A DNA stretch of 37,171 nucleotides from Longimicrobium sp. (GCA_036377595.1 DASUYB010000128.1:1-37171); one strand, 5' to 3'. Shown: positions 1 to 7,626, numbered from the stretch's first letter. Numbers and translations: made by a program. Notes: generated by a model from the letters alone, not told the origin.

Positions 1-1
1 C

Positions 2-439
2 TTCAAGCGCGCGGTGGACCGGCTCACCGATCGCGCCCTGGAGCCGCGCGACCGCGACGATGCGTCCACCTGGGCCGTGGTGCTCGACGGGCTGCTCGAG
101 GAGCTGGCCGCCGAATACCCGGCCTGCGCGCGCAACGGGCCCGACGCCGACCCGCGCGCCTGCCTGCGCGCCCGCGCCCTGGCGCGCGCCGCCCGCGACG
201 CCGGCGAGCGGATGGTGGCCGCCCGCCGCTCCGACGCGCGCACCATGCTCCGCGACGACCTGGACCGGCTGGTGATCGCCGTGGAGCACCGGTCGCTGCC
301 GCCGGGCGAGGTGGAGCCGCTGATCCGCGCGCCGCAGCGCATCGCCCGGCGCTACCGGCCGTCGGGGCTGGGCCGCGTCGGCGCGTACGTGGTCGGCCAG
401 CTCCTGCGCAGGCGTCCGCGCGGGCCGAGGATACCGTAG
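2..439 (+). CDS. Hypothetical protein, C-terminal part (gene enters from the left edge)
   Basis: The reading frame is open from base 2 and ends with TAG at 437-439, so the window holds only the C-terminal part of a gene. A GTG at 14 could serve as a start, but the frame continues to the edge without a stop and there is no ribosome site before it. The visible 146 residues are rich in Arg, Ala, Asp and Leu and look helical. They include an acidic-basic helix (about 60-90) and a strongly basic tail with LLRRRPRGPR near the end, which could contact nucleic acid or membrane. I see no catalytic motif, signal peptide or membrane segment and do not recognise the family. Codon bias (G or C at third positions) supports real coding. 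Confidence 0.5.
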   Translation, partial: FKRAVDRLTDRALEPRDRDDASTWAVVLDGLLEELAAEYPACARNGPDADPRACLRARALARAARDAGERMVAARRSDARTMLRDDLDRLVIAVEHRSLPPGEVEPLIRAPQRIARRYRPSGLGRVGAYVVGQLLRRRPRGPRIP

Positions 440-446
440 AAAAGAT

Positions 447-556
447 AGTCCTGAGTCCTAAGTCCTGAGTCCCAAGTGCTGAGTGCTGAGTGCTGAGGGG
501 CACAGCAGGAAGCCTGGGATCTTTCACTTAGGACTTAGGACTCAGGACTTAGGACT
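447..556. repeat. Heptanucleotide-repeat hairpin (AGTCCTR units)
   Basis: Four to five tandem 7-nt units of the type AGTCCTA/AGTCCTG (447-478) are followed by three units of AGTGCTG (475-496). About 50 nt further on comes an inverted set of the same units (CACTTAGG... at 525-556). The arms at 447-478 and 525-556 pair over about 32 nt with only a few A/G differences, giving a long hairpin. Related 7-nt arrays (AGTGCTG, CACTGGG, CACTCAG) recur at about 2686-2709, 11414-11440 and 24610-24634. The array sits between the first gene and the next plus-strand operon. Function is unknown. Confidence 0.8.
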
Positions 557-584
557 TTCTCCGAAGATCAGGATCGACGTCTCG

Positions 585-911
585 ATGGATATCAAGACGG
601 GCGAGCGGCGCCTGGTGAGCATCCGGCGCTTCGTCCCCCAGCACCGCCGCGGCGAGTACGCGCAGGCGTGGGCCGAGCTGCACGCGGCCGCGACCTCGAA
701 GGGCGCGCACGCGTGGCACTTCGTGAGCGGCGACACTCCCGGCGTGTTCCTGGAGTTCCTGGAGTTCGGGCCGGAGAGCGACGTCCGCAGCGACCCCACC
801 GTGCTCGAGGCCATCCGCAACCTGCACACGGAGTTCGGGATGCCCTACCCCACGCCCAACACGCTGGAGGAGTGGGTGGAGATCGCCGCGCCGCGGCGCG
901 AGGTGCCATGA
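585..911 (+). CDS. Small hypothetical protein upstream of pyrE
   Basis: A 108-residue soluble protein whose stop overlaps the pyrE start (ATGA at 908-911), so the two are almost certainly co-translated. I chose the ATG at 585: the open frame extends up to 483, but that stretch is made of heptanucleotide repeats and codes repeat junk. The sequence has a beta-rich N-terminus (RRLVSIRRFVP), an amphipathic helix (about 18-35), an HAWHFVSG segment, a VFLEFLEFG strand and a C-terminal helix. This order resembles the ferredoxin-like fold of small Dabb/ABM-type proteins, but that is inference from pattern only. No catalytic residues, signal peptide or membrane segment are evident. Its link with pyrimidine synthesis rests only on the overlap. 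Confidence 0.75.
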   Translation: MDIKTGERRLVSIRRFVPQHRRGEYAQAWAELHAAATSKGAHAWHFVSGDTPGVFLEFLEFGPESDVRSDPTVLEAIRNLHTEFGMPYPTPNTLEEWVEIAAPRREVP

Positions 912-1480
912 GCGGCGACCGCGACCGCCTCCTGGCGCTGCTGGTGGAGCGCTCCTTCCGCGTCGGCGATTTCGTGCTGTCGTCCGGGGCGCGCAGCCGC
1001 TACTACGTGGACGCGCGCACCACCACCACCCACGCCGAGGGCCAGGCCGTCGTCGGGAGATTGGGACTCGCCGCCATCCGCGAGGCCGGGCTGCGCCCCG
1101 CGTCCGTCGGCGGGATGACCTTGGGCGCGGACCCCGTCGCCTACGCCATCGCCCACGCGTCGTGGCTGGCGGGCGATCCGGTGAACGCCTTCACCGTGCG
1201 CAAGGAGCCCAAGACGCACGGCACCGGCAAGCGCGTCGAGGGCTGCTTCGCCGCGGGCGACGAGGTGGTGATGATCGAGGACACGGTCACCACCGGCGCC
1301 AGCACGCTGAAGGCCATCCAGGCGGTGGAGGCCGAGGGCGGCACCGTGCTGGCCGTGCTCGCGCTGATCGACCGCGAGGAAGGCGGCCGCGACGCCATCG
1401 AGCAGGCCGGCTACCGCGTCCTCACCCTCGTCCGCGTCAGCGAGCTGATGCAGAGGATGGAGAACGGCGGAGGAGGGTGA
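908..1480 (+). CDS. pyrE: Orotate phosphoribosyltransferase
   Basis: The product transfers the phosphoribosyl group of PRPP to orotate, giving OMP in de novo pyrimidine synthesis in the cytoplasm. The 190-residue length is normal for bacterial PyrE. Visible features are the N-terminal DFVLSSGARSRYYVDAR segment (about 21-37), the flexible catalytic loop RKEPKTHGTGKRVEG (98-112) with the catalytic lysines, and the PRPP-binding signature VVMIEDTVTTGAS (120-132). The ATG at 908 overlaps the stop of the preceding small gene. Four GGGGAT repeats begin two bases after the TGA, and a terminator-like hairpin lies about 105 bp downstream. No other pyr gene is nearby. Family assignment is firm. Confidence 0.96.
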   Translation: MSGDRDRLLALLVERSFRVGDFVLSSGARSRYYVDARTTTTHAEGQAVVGRLGLAAIREAGLRPASVGGMTLGADPVAYAIAHASWLAGDPVNAFTVRKEPKTHGTGKRVEGCFAAGDEVVMIEDTVTTGASTLKAIQAVEAEGGTVLAVLALIDREEGGRDAIEQAGYRVLTLVRVSELMQRMENGGGG

Positions 1481-1481
1481 A

Positions 1482-1505
1482 GGGGATGGGGATGGGGATG
1501 GGGAT
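1482..1505 (+). repeat. Four tandem GGGGAT units
   Basis: Four perfect copies of the hexamer GGGGAT directly follow the pyrE stop. Four G4 tracts with 2-nt spacers could form a G-quadruplex in the mRNA 3' end or in DNA. This is a structural possibility seen from the sequence only; copy number could also vary by slippage. Confidence 0.8.
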
Positions 1506-1544
1506 GGCGGGTTGGGCGCGAAAATGCGAGTGAACTCGCGGCTA

Positions 1545-2040
1545 CAACCACACACAGTCCGCCTTCGCGGACTTCGATGCCAACGAACCCCTCGCGGCGC
1601 CATGCCTCGAGGGGTTCTTCGTCCCGCGACCATACCGCGCCGACGTCATCCTGAGGCCGGCCAGACCGCACTCTCGTCCGCACGAATGGCTGCAGGCCGA
1701 AGGATCTATAGCCAGTCACGGCATAGACTTGCGGGTCCACACGAGTGCTTGAGGCGGACTCCTTCGCGCACGAAGCGAGAACACTCCGCGCGTGTCCTCG
1801 ACTAGCGTGCCGACGCGGTTATAGATCCTTCGGCCTGCGACCTTCTGTGCAGACGCTGATTACGGTCTGACCGGCCTCAGGATGACGTCGGGCGGGGTTC
1901 GCGTGAAGGGCAGCGGTCGCGCGTACTCGGCGCTTCACGCTCTCCCGGCTCGCGTGGGTCGGGATAGATGATCGCTGCGAGCGCCGGCACATCGGCCGAG
2001 CCGAGGCCGGTAGTCCGCGAAGGCGGACTTCGTGTGGTTG
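1545..2040. repeat. Nested inverted-repeat region between converging genes
   Basis: This gap between pyrE (plus) and the GNAT gene (minus) holds no convincing gene. It is made of two nested inverted repeats. The outer pair is CAACCACAC..AGTCCGCC.. at 1545-1573 and its reverse complement at 2012-2040; each arm itself contains the hairpin AGTCCGCCTTCGCGGACT. The inner pair is CGACGTCATCCTGAGGCC...GCCGAAGGATCTATA at 1641-1710 and its reverse complement at 1820-1890. The inner module recurs at 16285-16478 and 24528-24598. The central 110 bp shows nothing recognisable. Whether this is a decayed mobile element or a structured 3' region is unknown. Confidence 0.75.
1585..1617 (+). terminator. Terminator-like hairpin after pyrE
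   Basis: GAACCCCTCG (1585-1594) pairs perfectly with CGAGGGGTTC (1608-1617) around a 13-nt loop and is followed by TTCGTCC. The U tract is poor, as with most hairpins in this GC-rich window, so factor-assisted termination or RNA end protection is also possible. It is the first strong hairpin downstream of pyrE. Confidence 0.5.
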
Positions 2041-2059
2041 TTGCCGCGGTGCCGCGGTT

Positions 2060-2566
2060 TCAACCGCCCCTCTCGACCTCACCCGTGCCCACGTACCGCA
2101 TCTCGTTCGTCTGCTCGAAGCCGAGGCGTTCGTAGAGGCGGCGGCCCTCGGGCGAGGCGTGGAGGACGAGGCTGGCGACGGCGTTCCCGCGCGCCCACAT
2201 CATCAGCTCGCGCATCAGCAGCTCGGCGATGCCGCGGCGGCGCCACGCGCGCTCGGTGAACACGTTCACGATCAGCCCCTGCCGCCCGCCGATGATCTCC
2301 CGACGCGCCAGCGGCCGCGGCATCAGCGGGCGCAGCTGCAGCCCCGCGCCCGCCACGATCTCCTTCGCACCGACGGGCGACGCCACCCACGCCACGTACT
2401 CGCCCGCGGGGATCGCCGCCTCGATCCATGCTCGGGTCGTATCCTCCAACTCAGTGTAGAGCGCGTCCGGCAGGTCGCCCATGTCGCGGAACATCTCCGC
2501 GCGGTGGTACGCCAGCACGTCGGCGTCGTCCACCGTGGCACGGCGGAGGGTGATGTCGCTGCTCAT
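2060..2566 (-). CDS. GNAT family N-acetyltransferase
   Basis: A 168-residue Gcn5-related acetyltransferase that would transfer acetyl from acetyl-CoA to an amine substrate. The N-terminus ITLRRATVDDADVL is the typical first strand and helix. The acetyl-CoA pyrophosphate loop is RRRGIAELL (109-117, the R/QxxGxG/A motif), preceded by the strand LIVNVFTE. Motif B is ASPEGRRLYERLGF (137-150), which is strongly conserved in the family. The ATG at 2566 was chosen because it directly precedes the GNAT domain; the upstream in-frame extension overlaps a hairpin and has no conserved content. The gene is last on its strand and runs toward pyrE. Substrate cannot be predicted. Confidence 0.88.
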   Translation of the reverse strand: MSSDITLRRATVDDADVLAYHRAEMFRDMGDLPDALYTELEDTTRAWIEAAIPAGEYVAWVASPVGAKEIVAGAGLQLRPLMPRPLARREIIGGRQGLIVNVFTERAWRRRGIAELLMRELMMWARGNAVASLVLHASPEGRRLYERLGFEQTNEMRYVGTGEVERGG

Positions 2567-2639
2567 CTCGGCGGTGCTGGATCGCTGCGGGACGACGGGG
2601 AGCCGGCAACCTGCACGCGCGACCCCTCCGGCAGCAAGC

Positions 2640-2671
2640 AGCCCCTCGCGGAGCTTGCGCCGCGAGGGGCT
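2640..2671 (-). terminator. Hairpin terminator after the lipid operon
   Basis: AGCCCCTCGCGG (2640-2651) pairs with CCGCGAGGGGCT (2660-2671), a perfect 12 bp stem with an 8-nt loop. It lies about 40 bp after the desaturase stop on the minus strand and about 75 bp before the GNAT start, so it probably separates the two transcription units. A short array of CACTCAG-type heptamers lies next to it (about 2686-2709). Confidence 0.55.
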
Positions 2672-2707
2672 GTCGTTCGAGCACTCGGCCACTCAGCCAC
2701 TCAGCAC

Positions 2708-3814
2708 TCACGCACCCGCCCCGGCCGGCTCCGCCTCCAGCTGCATCCGCACCCGCTCACGGAGCGCCTCCAGTGCCGGCTCCACCGGCTTGGGGTGCTT
2801 GAACACGCGGAACGTCTTCCAGATCCCCTCCCACCACCCCAAGGTGCGGTAGGGGTAGCCGTTCTCCTGGCACCACCGCCGCAGCAGCGGGCTGATGCGC
2901 GGGTAGTACGGGTGGCTGATGCCGGGAAAGAGGTGGTGCTCGAGCTGGTACTGCGCGCCGCAGCACAGCAGGGTTCCCAGCCAGCCGGTGCGGTAGTTCA
3001 CCGTGGTCACCGTCTGCAGCAGCACGTAGTCCGAGTGCCGCCGGTACTCGCCGCGCGTGCCGTGCCCCTCGGTGGGAAGGAACTTCGCCTCGACCGGAAA
3101 GTGCGCGGGGGCGGCGGTCGCGAACACCGCGTATCCCGTGAACGCGCTCCGCAGCAGGTAGAACACGGCCACCTGCCCCGCGGGGAACCAGAGGAGCGGC
3201 AGGCCGATCCAGAAGAGGGAGTGCGAGGTCACGGCGGCCAGGTCGATCCAGTGCAGCCGTGTGCGCCGGCGCGGGTCGCGCAGCACGGGCACCAGGAAGG
3301 CCCACGACGCGCGGATCATGTTCAGCGTGGTGAGCGCCACTGCCAGCGGCACCACCACCCACTGGTGGCGATAGTACCAGCGCCGAACCGGCCCGCCGGA
3401 CTGGAACTCCTCGGGGGTCAGCGCGAACCAGGGGAGGAGGTCCACGTCGTCGTCCAGCCCCACCACGTTGGGCGTGGCGTGGTGCACCGCCACGTGCTTG
3501 TTCCACCAGTAGTGCGCCGACGCGCCGAACCACACGCCGTAGCCGAACAGCGTCAGCGCCTTGTTCACCCACAGCCGCCGGCTGGTGGCGTTGTGCGACG
3601 AGCTGTGGGTGTGCGTGGTCATCCCCAGGTTTCCCAGCGTCATGGCCACCAGCGCCGCGGCCTTCGCGGGAATTCCGGGAACGACGAGGAAGGCCACCGC
3701 GCCGCCGGCGCCCAGCGCCACGAACAGCGCCAGCTCGGCCAGCAGCCGGGCGGTGGGCCGGCGGTGGAAGCCGCGCGCGGCCAGCTCGCGGTTCAGGGCC
3801 GTCAACGCGTGCAC
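2708..3814 (-). CDS. Fatty acid desaturase, QxxHH (front-end type)
   Basis: A 368-residue membrane di-iron desaturase that would introduce a double bond into acyl chains. All three histidine boxes are present: HTHSSSH (68-74), HVAVHH (107-112, with H101 upstream) and QLEHHLFP (290-297). The third box starts with Gln, as in front-end desaturases. Hydrophobic stretches at about 25-65, 155-175 and 195-230 fit the usual four membrane spans. The start is GTG at 3814, 12 bp after the stop of the methyltransferase gene, so the two form an operon with the desaturase second. The exact position of the double bond cannot be read from sequence. It is not a sterol or acyl-ACP desaturase by box pattern. 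Confidence 0.92.
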   Translation of the reverse strand: MHALTALNRELAARGFHRRPTARLLAELALFVALGAGGAVAFLVVPGIPAKAAALVAMTLGNLGMTTHTHSSSHNATSRRLWVNKALTLFGYGVWFGASAHYWWNKHVAVHHATPNVVGLDDDVDLLPWFALTPEEFQSGGPVRRWYYRHQWVVVPLAVALTTLNMIRASWAFLVPVLRDPRRRTRLHWIDLAAVTSHSLFWIGLPLLWFPAGQVAVFYLLRSAFTGYAVFATAAPAHFPVEAKFLPTEGHGTRGEYRRHSDYVLLQTVTTVNYRTGWLGTLLCCGAQYQLEHHLFPGISHPYYPRISPLLRRWCQENGYPYRTLGWWEGIWKTFRVFKHPKPVEPALEALRERVRMQLEAEPAGAGA

Positions 3815-3826
3815 GGCGCCCCGCCG

Positions 3827-5083
3827 CTAGACGCGGTGCAGCGGCATGGGCGCCGCGTAGTCGCGCGCGAACAGCACCTGGTACAGCGCGGCGTCCGAGG
3901 CCCAGGCCGCCGCCACCGCGCAGCTCAGGTAGTACTCCCACATCCGCTGGAAGCGGGCGTCGTACCGCTTCTGGTCGAGCGTGTGCTTGTTGGCGCGGAA
4001 GCGGTTCAGCCAGTGGCGCGCGGTGTAGCCGTAGTGGCGGATGAAGTTCTCCACGTCGCGGATGGCCAGGCCGTGCTGCTCGCACCCGTGGGCCAGCTCC
4101 GAGAGCTTGGGCTGGCCGGTGCCGGGGAGCGCGTACTTCTGGATGAAGGGGTCGTGCACGTTGGTGTGCGTGTTGGCGCCCACCACGTGCAGTAGCCCGG
4201 TGCCGTGCGGCGGCAGCACCGCCGCGATGCGCTCGAAGAAGCGGCCGTACTCCTTCCGCGGCAGGTGCTCCATCATCCCGATGCTCACCACCCGGTCGAA
4301 GCGCCCGTCCACGGTGCGGTGGTCGCGCAGCTCCAGCGTCACGCGGTCGGCCAGCCCCGCGTCGGCGATGCGCCGGGTGCCGTGCGCCTGGTGGCGCCGG
4401 CTGGTGGTGATCCCCACGCCGGTGGCGCCGTAGTGCTTCGCCGCGTGCATCAGCATCCCCCCGAAGCCGCAGCCGATGTCCAGCACCCGGTCGCCCGGCC
4501 GCACCCCCAGCTTCTGGCAGATGCGGTCGAGCTTCTGGATCTGCAGCTGCTCGATGGTGTCGTCGGGCGAGTGGGCGTACCCGCACGAGTACATCATCGC
4601 CACCGGGTCCAGGAAGCTTTCGAACAGGTCGTCGCCCAGGTCGTAGTGGAACTGCGCGTGGCCCCAGTGCGGGCGGCGGAAGAGGTTGGCCAGCTGGATG
4701 CGCCCCACCTTCACCGCCGTGGCCAGGTCGCCCTTCACCCGGCGGTCCAGCCGGTTGCGCAGCAGGATGGTCAGGAAGTCGGAGATGTCGCCTTCCTCCA
4801 TCTCCCAGTCGCGGTCCATGTACGACTCGCCCAGCCCCAGGTTGCCGCCGGCCAGCACGCGGCGGAAGAAGCGCTCGTCGTGCACGCGCACCGCGGCGCC
4901 CGGCTCGCCCTCGCCGCGGCCCACCACCCGCTCGCGGCCGTTCACCGCGAAGCGGATGCGCGCATCCTCCACGTGCCGGTCCAGCAGGTCCAGGAACACG
5001 CGCTCGGCGGCGCTCGCGGGGCCGGGGTCGCGGCGCGGGGCGGGCGCGGTGGCGGGTGCGGGCTCGGAGGTGACGGTGGGCAT
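3827..5083 (-). CDS. cfa: Cyclopropane-fatty-acyl-phospholipid synthase family methyltransferase
   Basis: A 418-residue SAM-dependent enzyme of the CFA synthase/mycolic acid cyclopropane synthase family, which adds a methylene or methyl group across double bonds of membrane phospholipids. The SAM site is VLDIGCGFGG (200-209). HYDLGDDLF (146-154) and MMYSCGYA are family signatures. Residues matching the bicarbonate/active site of E. coli Cfa can be placed: Cys in YSCGY (C167), Glu and His in GMMEHLP (E272, H273), His in LLHVVG (H299) and Tyr in RHYGYT (Y351). AGGAG lies 7 nt before the ATG. The first 25 residues are Ala/Pro-rich and probably disordered. It leads the operon with the desaturase, which may make its substrate. 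Cyclopropane versus methyl product is undecided. Confidence 0.93.
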   Translation of the reverse strand: MPTVTSEPAPATAPAPRRDPGPASAAERVFLDLLDRHVEDARIRFAVNGRERVVGRGEGEPGAAVRVHDERFFRRVLAGGNLGLGESYMDRDWEMEEGDISDFLTILLRNRLDRRVKGDLATAVKVGRIQLANLFRRPHWGHAQFHYDLGDDLFESFLDPVAMMYSCGYAHSPDDTIEQLQIQKLDRICQKLGVRPGDRVLDIGCGFGGMLMHAAKHYGATGVGITTSRRHQAHGTRRIADAGLADRVTLELRDHRTVDGRFDRVVSIGMMEHLPRKEYGRFFERIAAVLPPHGTGLLHVVGANTHTNVHDPFIQKYALPGTGQPKLSELAHGCEQHGLAIRDVENFIRHYGYTARHWLNRFRANKHTLDQKRYDARFQRMWEYYLSCAVAAAWASDAALYQVLFARDYAAPMPLHRV

Positions 5084-5284
5084 CGGCGTCTCCTGGGGAT
5101 GCGCGGGGAGAGGGGGTGCCGGTTACGGGGTCGGGCGGTGGCGTCGGGGTGGGGATGAACGGCGTTCCACGTCGAGCGAATGCCCGGCGGCGGGATTCCG
5201 CCCGCACGACTTCGGACGTTTTCTATTACTAGCCTTGAACAGCTGTTTGGGAATGGAGATGATGGGCGGGGGCTCCGCGGCGGG
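5084..5284 (-). other. Intergenic region upstream of cfa (possible promoter)
   Basis: This 200 bp gap lies between the HAD stop and the cfa start. Its right half is unusually AT-rich for the window (5216-5250). It contains the perfect palindrome AACAGCTGTT (5239-5248) and, on the minus strand, TTCAAGGCTAGTAATAG, which could hold a promoter. The match to any consensus is weak, so no exact boxes are claimed. The palindrome could be a regulator site. Confidence 0.3.
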
Positions 5285-5980
5285 TCAGCCGCGGACGATG
5301 GCGTTCCACACCGCGTCCACGTCGCCCAGGTCGGCGAAGACGTGGTCGGCGCCCGCGGCGGCCAGCTCGTCGGCGGGATGGTGTCCGGTCGCGGTGGCGA
5401 TGGTGCGCACGCCGAGATGGGCGCCGCACGCCACGTCCAGCGGGGTGTCGCCGACGATCACGATCTCCTTGCCGCTGAAGCAGATCCCCGTGGCCGCGCG
5501 GGCGCGCTCCACGGCGATGGCGGGAAGCTCGGGACGGTGCCCGTGGTCGCTGCCGAACGCGCCCACGCGGAAGCGCCGGAATCCCAATCCCGCCGCGTCG
5601 ACCTTGATGCGCGCGCCCTCGCGGATGTTGCCGGTGAGCACCCCCAGCACCATCTCCGGCCCGCCCTCCTCCACCCGCTCCATCAGCTCGGGGATGCCGG
5701 GGTGCGCGGCCACGTGGATCTCGCGGATCTCGCGGTGCAGGTTCTCGACGTAGCGGAACCAGAGCGCGGGAAGACCGGCGTCGATCTCCGCGTCGTCCAC
5801 GTCGGCCGAGCGCAGCAGGTCGCGCACGATCTCGGGGTCGGTGCGCCCGGCGAACGAGTAGCCGGGGAGATGGCCGGTCGTGCCGAACACCTCCATCAGC
5901 GCGCGGTGGATGGCCCGCTTCCCCGCGCCGTCGGCGGAAAGCAGGGTGCCGTCGATGTCGAACAGGACCAGCCGCCGCAT
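5285..5980 (-). CDS. HAD family hydrolase, phosphoglycolate phosphatase-like
   Basis: A 231-residue HAD-superfamily phosphatase. Motif I is VLFDIDGTLL (about 5-14), with the nucleophile D8 and acid D10. A helical cap follows (about 15-90). Motif II is VLTGN near 120, a conserved Lys/Arg lies in the middle, and motif IV is IVIVGDTPLDVACG near 177-190. This order and the cap type match phosphoglycolate phosphatase and pyrophosphatase-like members. The ATG at 5980 places the start just before motif I; the extended upstream frame has no conserved content. It is a single gene transcribed away from the membrane-protein gene to its right. The substrate cannot be told from sequence. Confidence 0.9.
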   Translation of the reverse strand: MRRLVLFDIDGTLLSADGAGKRAIHRALMEVFGTTGHLPGYSFAGRTDPEIVRDLLRSADVDDAEIDAGLPALWFRYVENLHREIREIHVAAHPGIPELMERVEEGGPEMVLGVLTGNIREGARIKVDAAGLGFRRFRVGAFGSDHGHRPELPAIAVERARAATGICFSGKEIVIVGDTPLDVACGAHLGVRTIATATGHHPADELAAAGADHVFADLGDVDAVWNAIVRG

Positions 5981-6264
5981 ACGCCTCCCGCAGGGTGGAT
6001 CGCCCGCGCCCGCACCGGCGCGCGCATCCATCGTATCGCGCCCGCGCCCGCCTGTCACGCGCCGCCCCGAACCCGCCCGAAATCGCCGGGCCCCTCCCCG
6101 GCATCACCCCCGGCGCCTTCCCGGCAACTTCCATCAAGCGAAAAGCGGTGCGTGCTCGCTACGGTGGACCTGGACCGCGCGCGCATCGTCCCGCTTCCAG
6201 GCGGCGCGGTCATCCCCACCGACCCGGGATCGCGCGGACGGTGGGTGACGGGAGCGGGGCGGAG

Positions 6265-6843
6265 ATGGAGATGGACGCGCTGTCAGACGCGATCGCGCGC
6301 TGGATCGCACCGCTGGCCACCGCGCCCGCGGTGGGGATCCTCACCGGCGTGCTCGTGGTGCTCGCCGCCGCCTTCTTCGTAATGGGGAGCCGGCGATTGC
6401 GGCACACCCCCGAGCGCACGCTCGACCGCCGCCAGGAGGGCTACACGGCCGAGCTGGCGCTGGGCGCGCTCGAGCGGATGGGGCCACTGGGACGGCGGCT
6501 CTACCTGGTGCAGGAGGTCACCCTCGACCTGCTCTTTCCCGCGGCGTACGCGCTCTGGCTGGCGGCGCTGACCGGGATGGCGCTCGGCTACCTGCACCCG
6601 CGCGGGTGGTGGCCCTGGCTGGCCTGCGCCGTTCCCGTCCTGGCCGCGGTGTTCGACTACCTGGAGAACGCGCTCGTCGTGACGCTTCTCCTCGGCGTGG
6701 GCCGCGGCAGCCGGCCCGCCGGCGCGGCGCGCGCGGCCGCGTTCGCCACCCGGGCCAAGTGGCGGCTGTGCTATGCCTCGCTCGCCATCTCAGCGGCGCT
6801 CTGGGGCGGCGTCCTGGTCGACTGGATGCGCGACATCCGCTGA
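6265..6843 (+). CDS. Hypothetical integral membrane protein, about four spans
   Basis: A 192-residue protein with hydrophobic segments near 20-40 (VGILTGVLVVLAAAFFVMG), 85-105, 112-135 and 165-185, so four membrane helices are likely. Between the first two lies a charged cytoplasmic-type loop (RRLRHTPERTLDRRQEGY). A distinctive FDYLENALVV motif sits in the third span region; such D-x-x-E-N motifs in a membrane helix suggest a functional polar site. ATG at 6265 (or 6271) follows a purine-rich stretch, ggagcggggcggag; the open frame upstream is not plausible coding. I do not recognise the family. It is followed after 76 bp by the kinase gene on the same strand. Confidence 0.75.
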   Translation: MEMDALSDAIARWIAPLATAPAVGILTGVLVVLAAAFFVMGSRRLRHTPERTLDRRQEGYTAELALGALERMGPLGRRLYLVQEVTLDLLFPAAYALWLAALTGMALGYLHPRGWWPWLACAVPVLAAVFDYLENALVVTLLLGVGRGSRPAGAARAAAFATRAKWRLCYASLAISAALWGGVLVDWMRDIR

Positions 6844-6919
6844 CGCCGACCCGCCCGCCCGATCCTTGCGACGCCCCCGGGGAGATCGCCGAGGTGACCG
6901 ACGACGGGGCGGGGAGGAG

Positions 6920-7414
6920 ATGGCGAAGCGCGGCGAGACGGGGCGGCCCGAGGCGGTGATCTTCACCGGCGTGCAGGCGTCGGGGAAGAGCACCTTCTAC
7001 CGCGAGCGGTTCTTCGAGACGCACGTCCGCATCAACATGGACATGCTGAAGACGCGCCGCCGCGAGACCCTGCTGCTGGAGGCCTGCCTGCGCGCGCAGC
7101 AGCCGTTCGTGGTCGACAACACCAACGTGCTGGCGGCCGAGCGCGCGCGGTACATCGCCGCGGCGCGCGCGGCCGGCTTCACCGTCACCGGCTACTTCTT
7201 CCGCGTCACTACGCGCGAGGCCATCGCCCGCAACCGCGCGCGCACGGGGAAGGCGGTCGTGCCCGTCCCCGGCATCCTGGGCACCTACAAGCGCCTGGAG
7301 GAGCCGCGCTGGGACGAGGGCTACGACGCGCTGTACGCCGTCACCCTCACCCCCGCCAACCTCTGGATCGTCGAGGAGATGCCGCGCGAACCGTCCGAGC
7401 CCGCCTCGAGCTGA
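6920..7414 (+). CDS. P-loop kinase-like ATPase (AAA domain, polynucleotide kinase/zeta-like)
   Basis: A 164-residue small nucleotide kinase fold. The Walker A motif is GVQASGKST (17-25). It is followed by RINMDML, where the Asp occupies the place of the catalytic or substrate-binding acid in the T4 polynucleotide kinase/zeta-toxin group. VVDNTN (about 66-71) and the lid-like RNRARTGKAVVP (about 110-121) also match that group. The ATG at 6920 is preceded at good spacing by GGGGAGGAG. The gene is in the same direction as the membrane-protein gene before it. No antitoxin-like partner is adjacent, so a toxin role is unlikely. The phosphorylated substrate is unknown. Confidence 0.85.
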   Translation: MAKRGETGRPEAVIFTGVQASGKSTFYRERFFETHVRINMDMLKTRRRETLLLEACLRAQQPFVVDNTNVLAAERARYIAAARAAGFTVTGYFFRVTTREAIARNRARTGKAVVPVPGILGTYKRLEEPRWDEGYDALYAVTLTPANLWIVEEMPREPSEPASS

Positions 7415-7458
7415 TCCCGTTCTGGCCGGACGAACGTACATCCCGGGAACTGCCTTGT

Positions 7459-7528
7459 CTCACGCGGAGACGCGGAGACGCGGAGCACTGATCGAGGCTG
7501 TTTCCGCGTCTCCGCGTCTCCGCGTGAG
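7459..7528. repeat. Three-unit hairpin repeat, copy A
   Basis: The left arm (7459-7485) starts CTCACGCGGAG and holds three units of CGCGGAGA with 8-nt period. The right arm (7502-7528) is its reverse complement with one difference, ending CTCCGCGTGAG. The stem is about 26 bp with a 16-nt loop. It lies between converging genes (kinase, plus; DUF433, minus). See copies B, C and D at 18961, 26129 and 28025. Confidence 0.85.
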
Positions 7529-7582
7529 TCCAGGGGTGCCCGGGAGCGGCACGGTCATTTGCGGATGGGCATGGCGGCGGCA

Positions 7583-7626
7583 GAAGCAAGCGCCCCCGCC
7601 GGCTCAGTCGGCGGGGGCGCTGCTTC
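7583..7626. terminator. Bidirectional terminator-like hairpin
   Basis: GCGCCCCCGCC (7590-7600) pairs with GGCGGGGGCGC (7610-7620), and the stem extends outward through GAAGCA/TGCTTC with one bulged A. It lies midway between the converging kinase and DUF433 genes and could end both transcripts. The U tract is only partial (TGCTTCAT). Confidence 0.6.

Noticed and set aside
1481-2059. Short open frames between pyrE and the GNAT gene
   Set aside because: They run through inverted repeats and change frame between repeat copies; no ribosome sites or coding bias.
2708-5083. A secondary-metabolite or polyunsaturated fatty acid cluster around the desaturase
   Set aside because: No polyketide or fatty-acid synthase genes adjoin it; only the methyltransferase shares the operon.
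2757-5207. An 816-codon minus-strand frame across cfa and the desaturase
   Set aside because: It is a shadow frame of the two recognised genes, with low-complexity composition.
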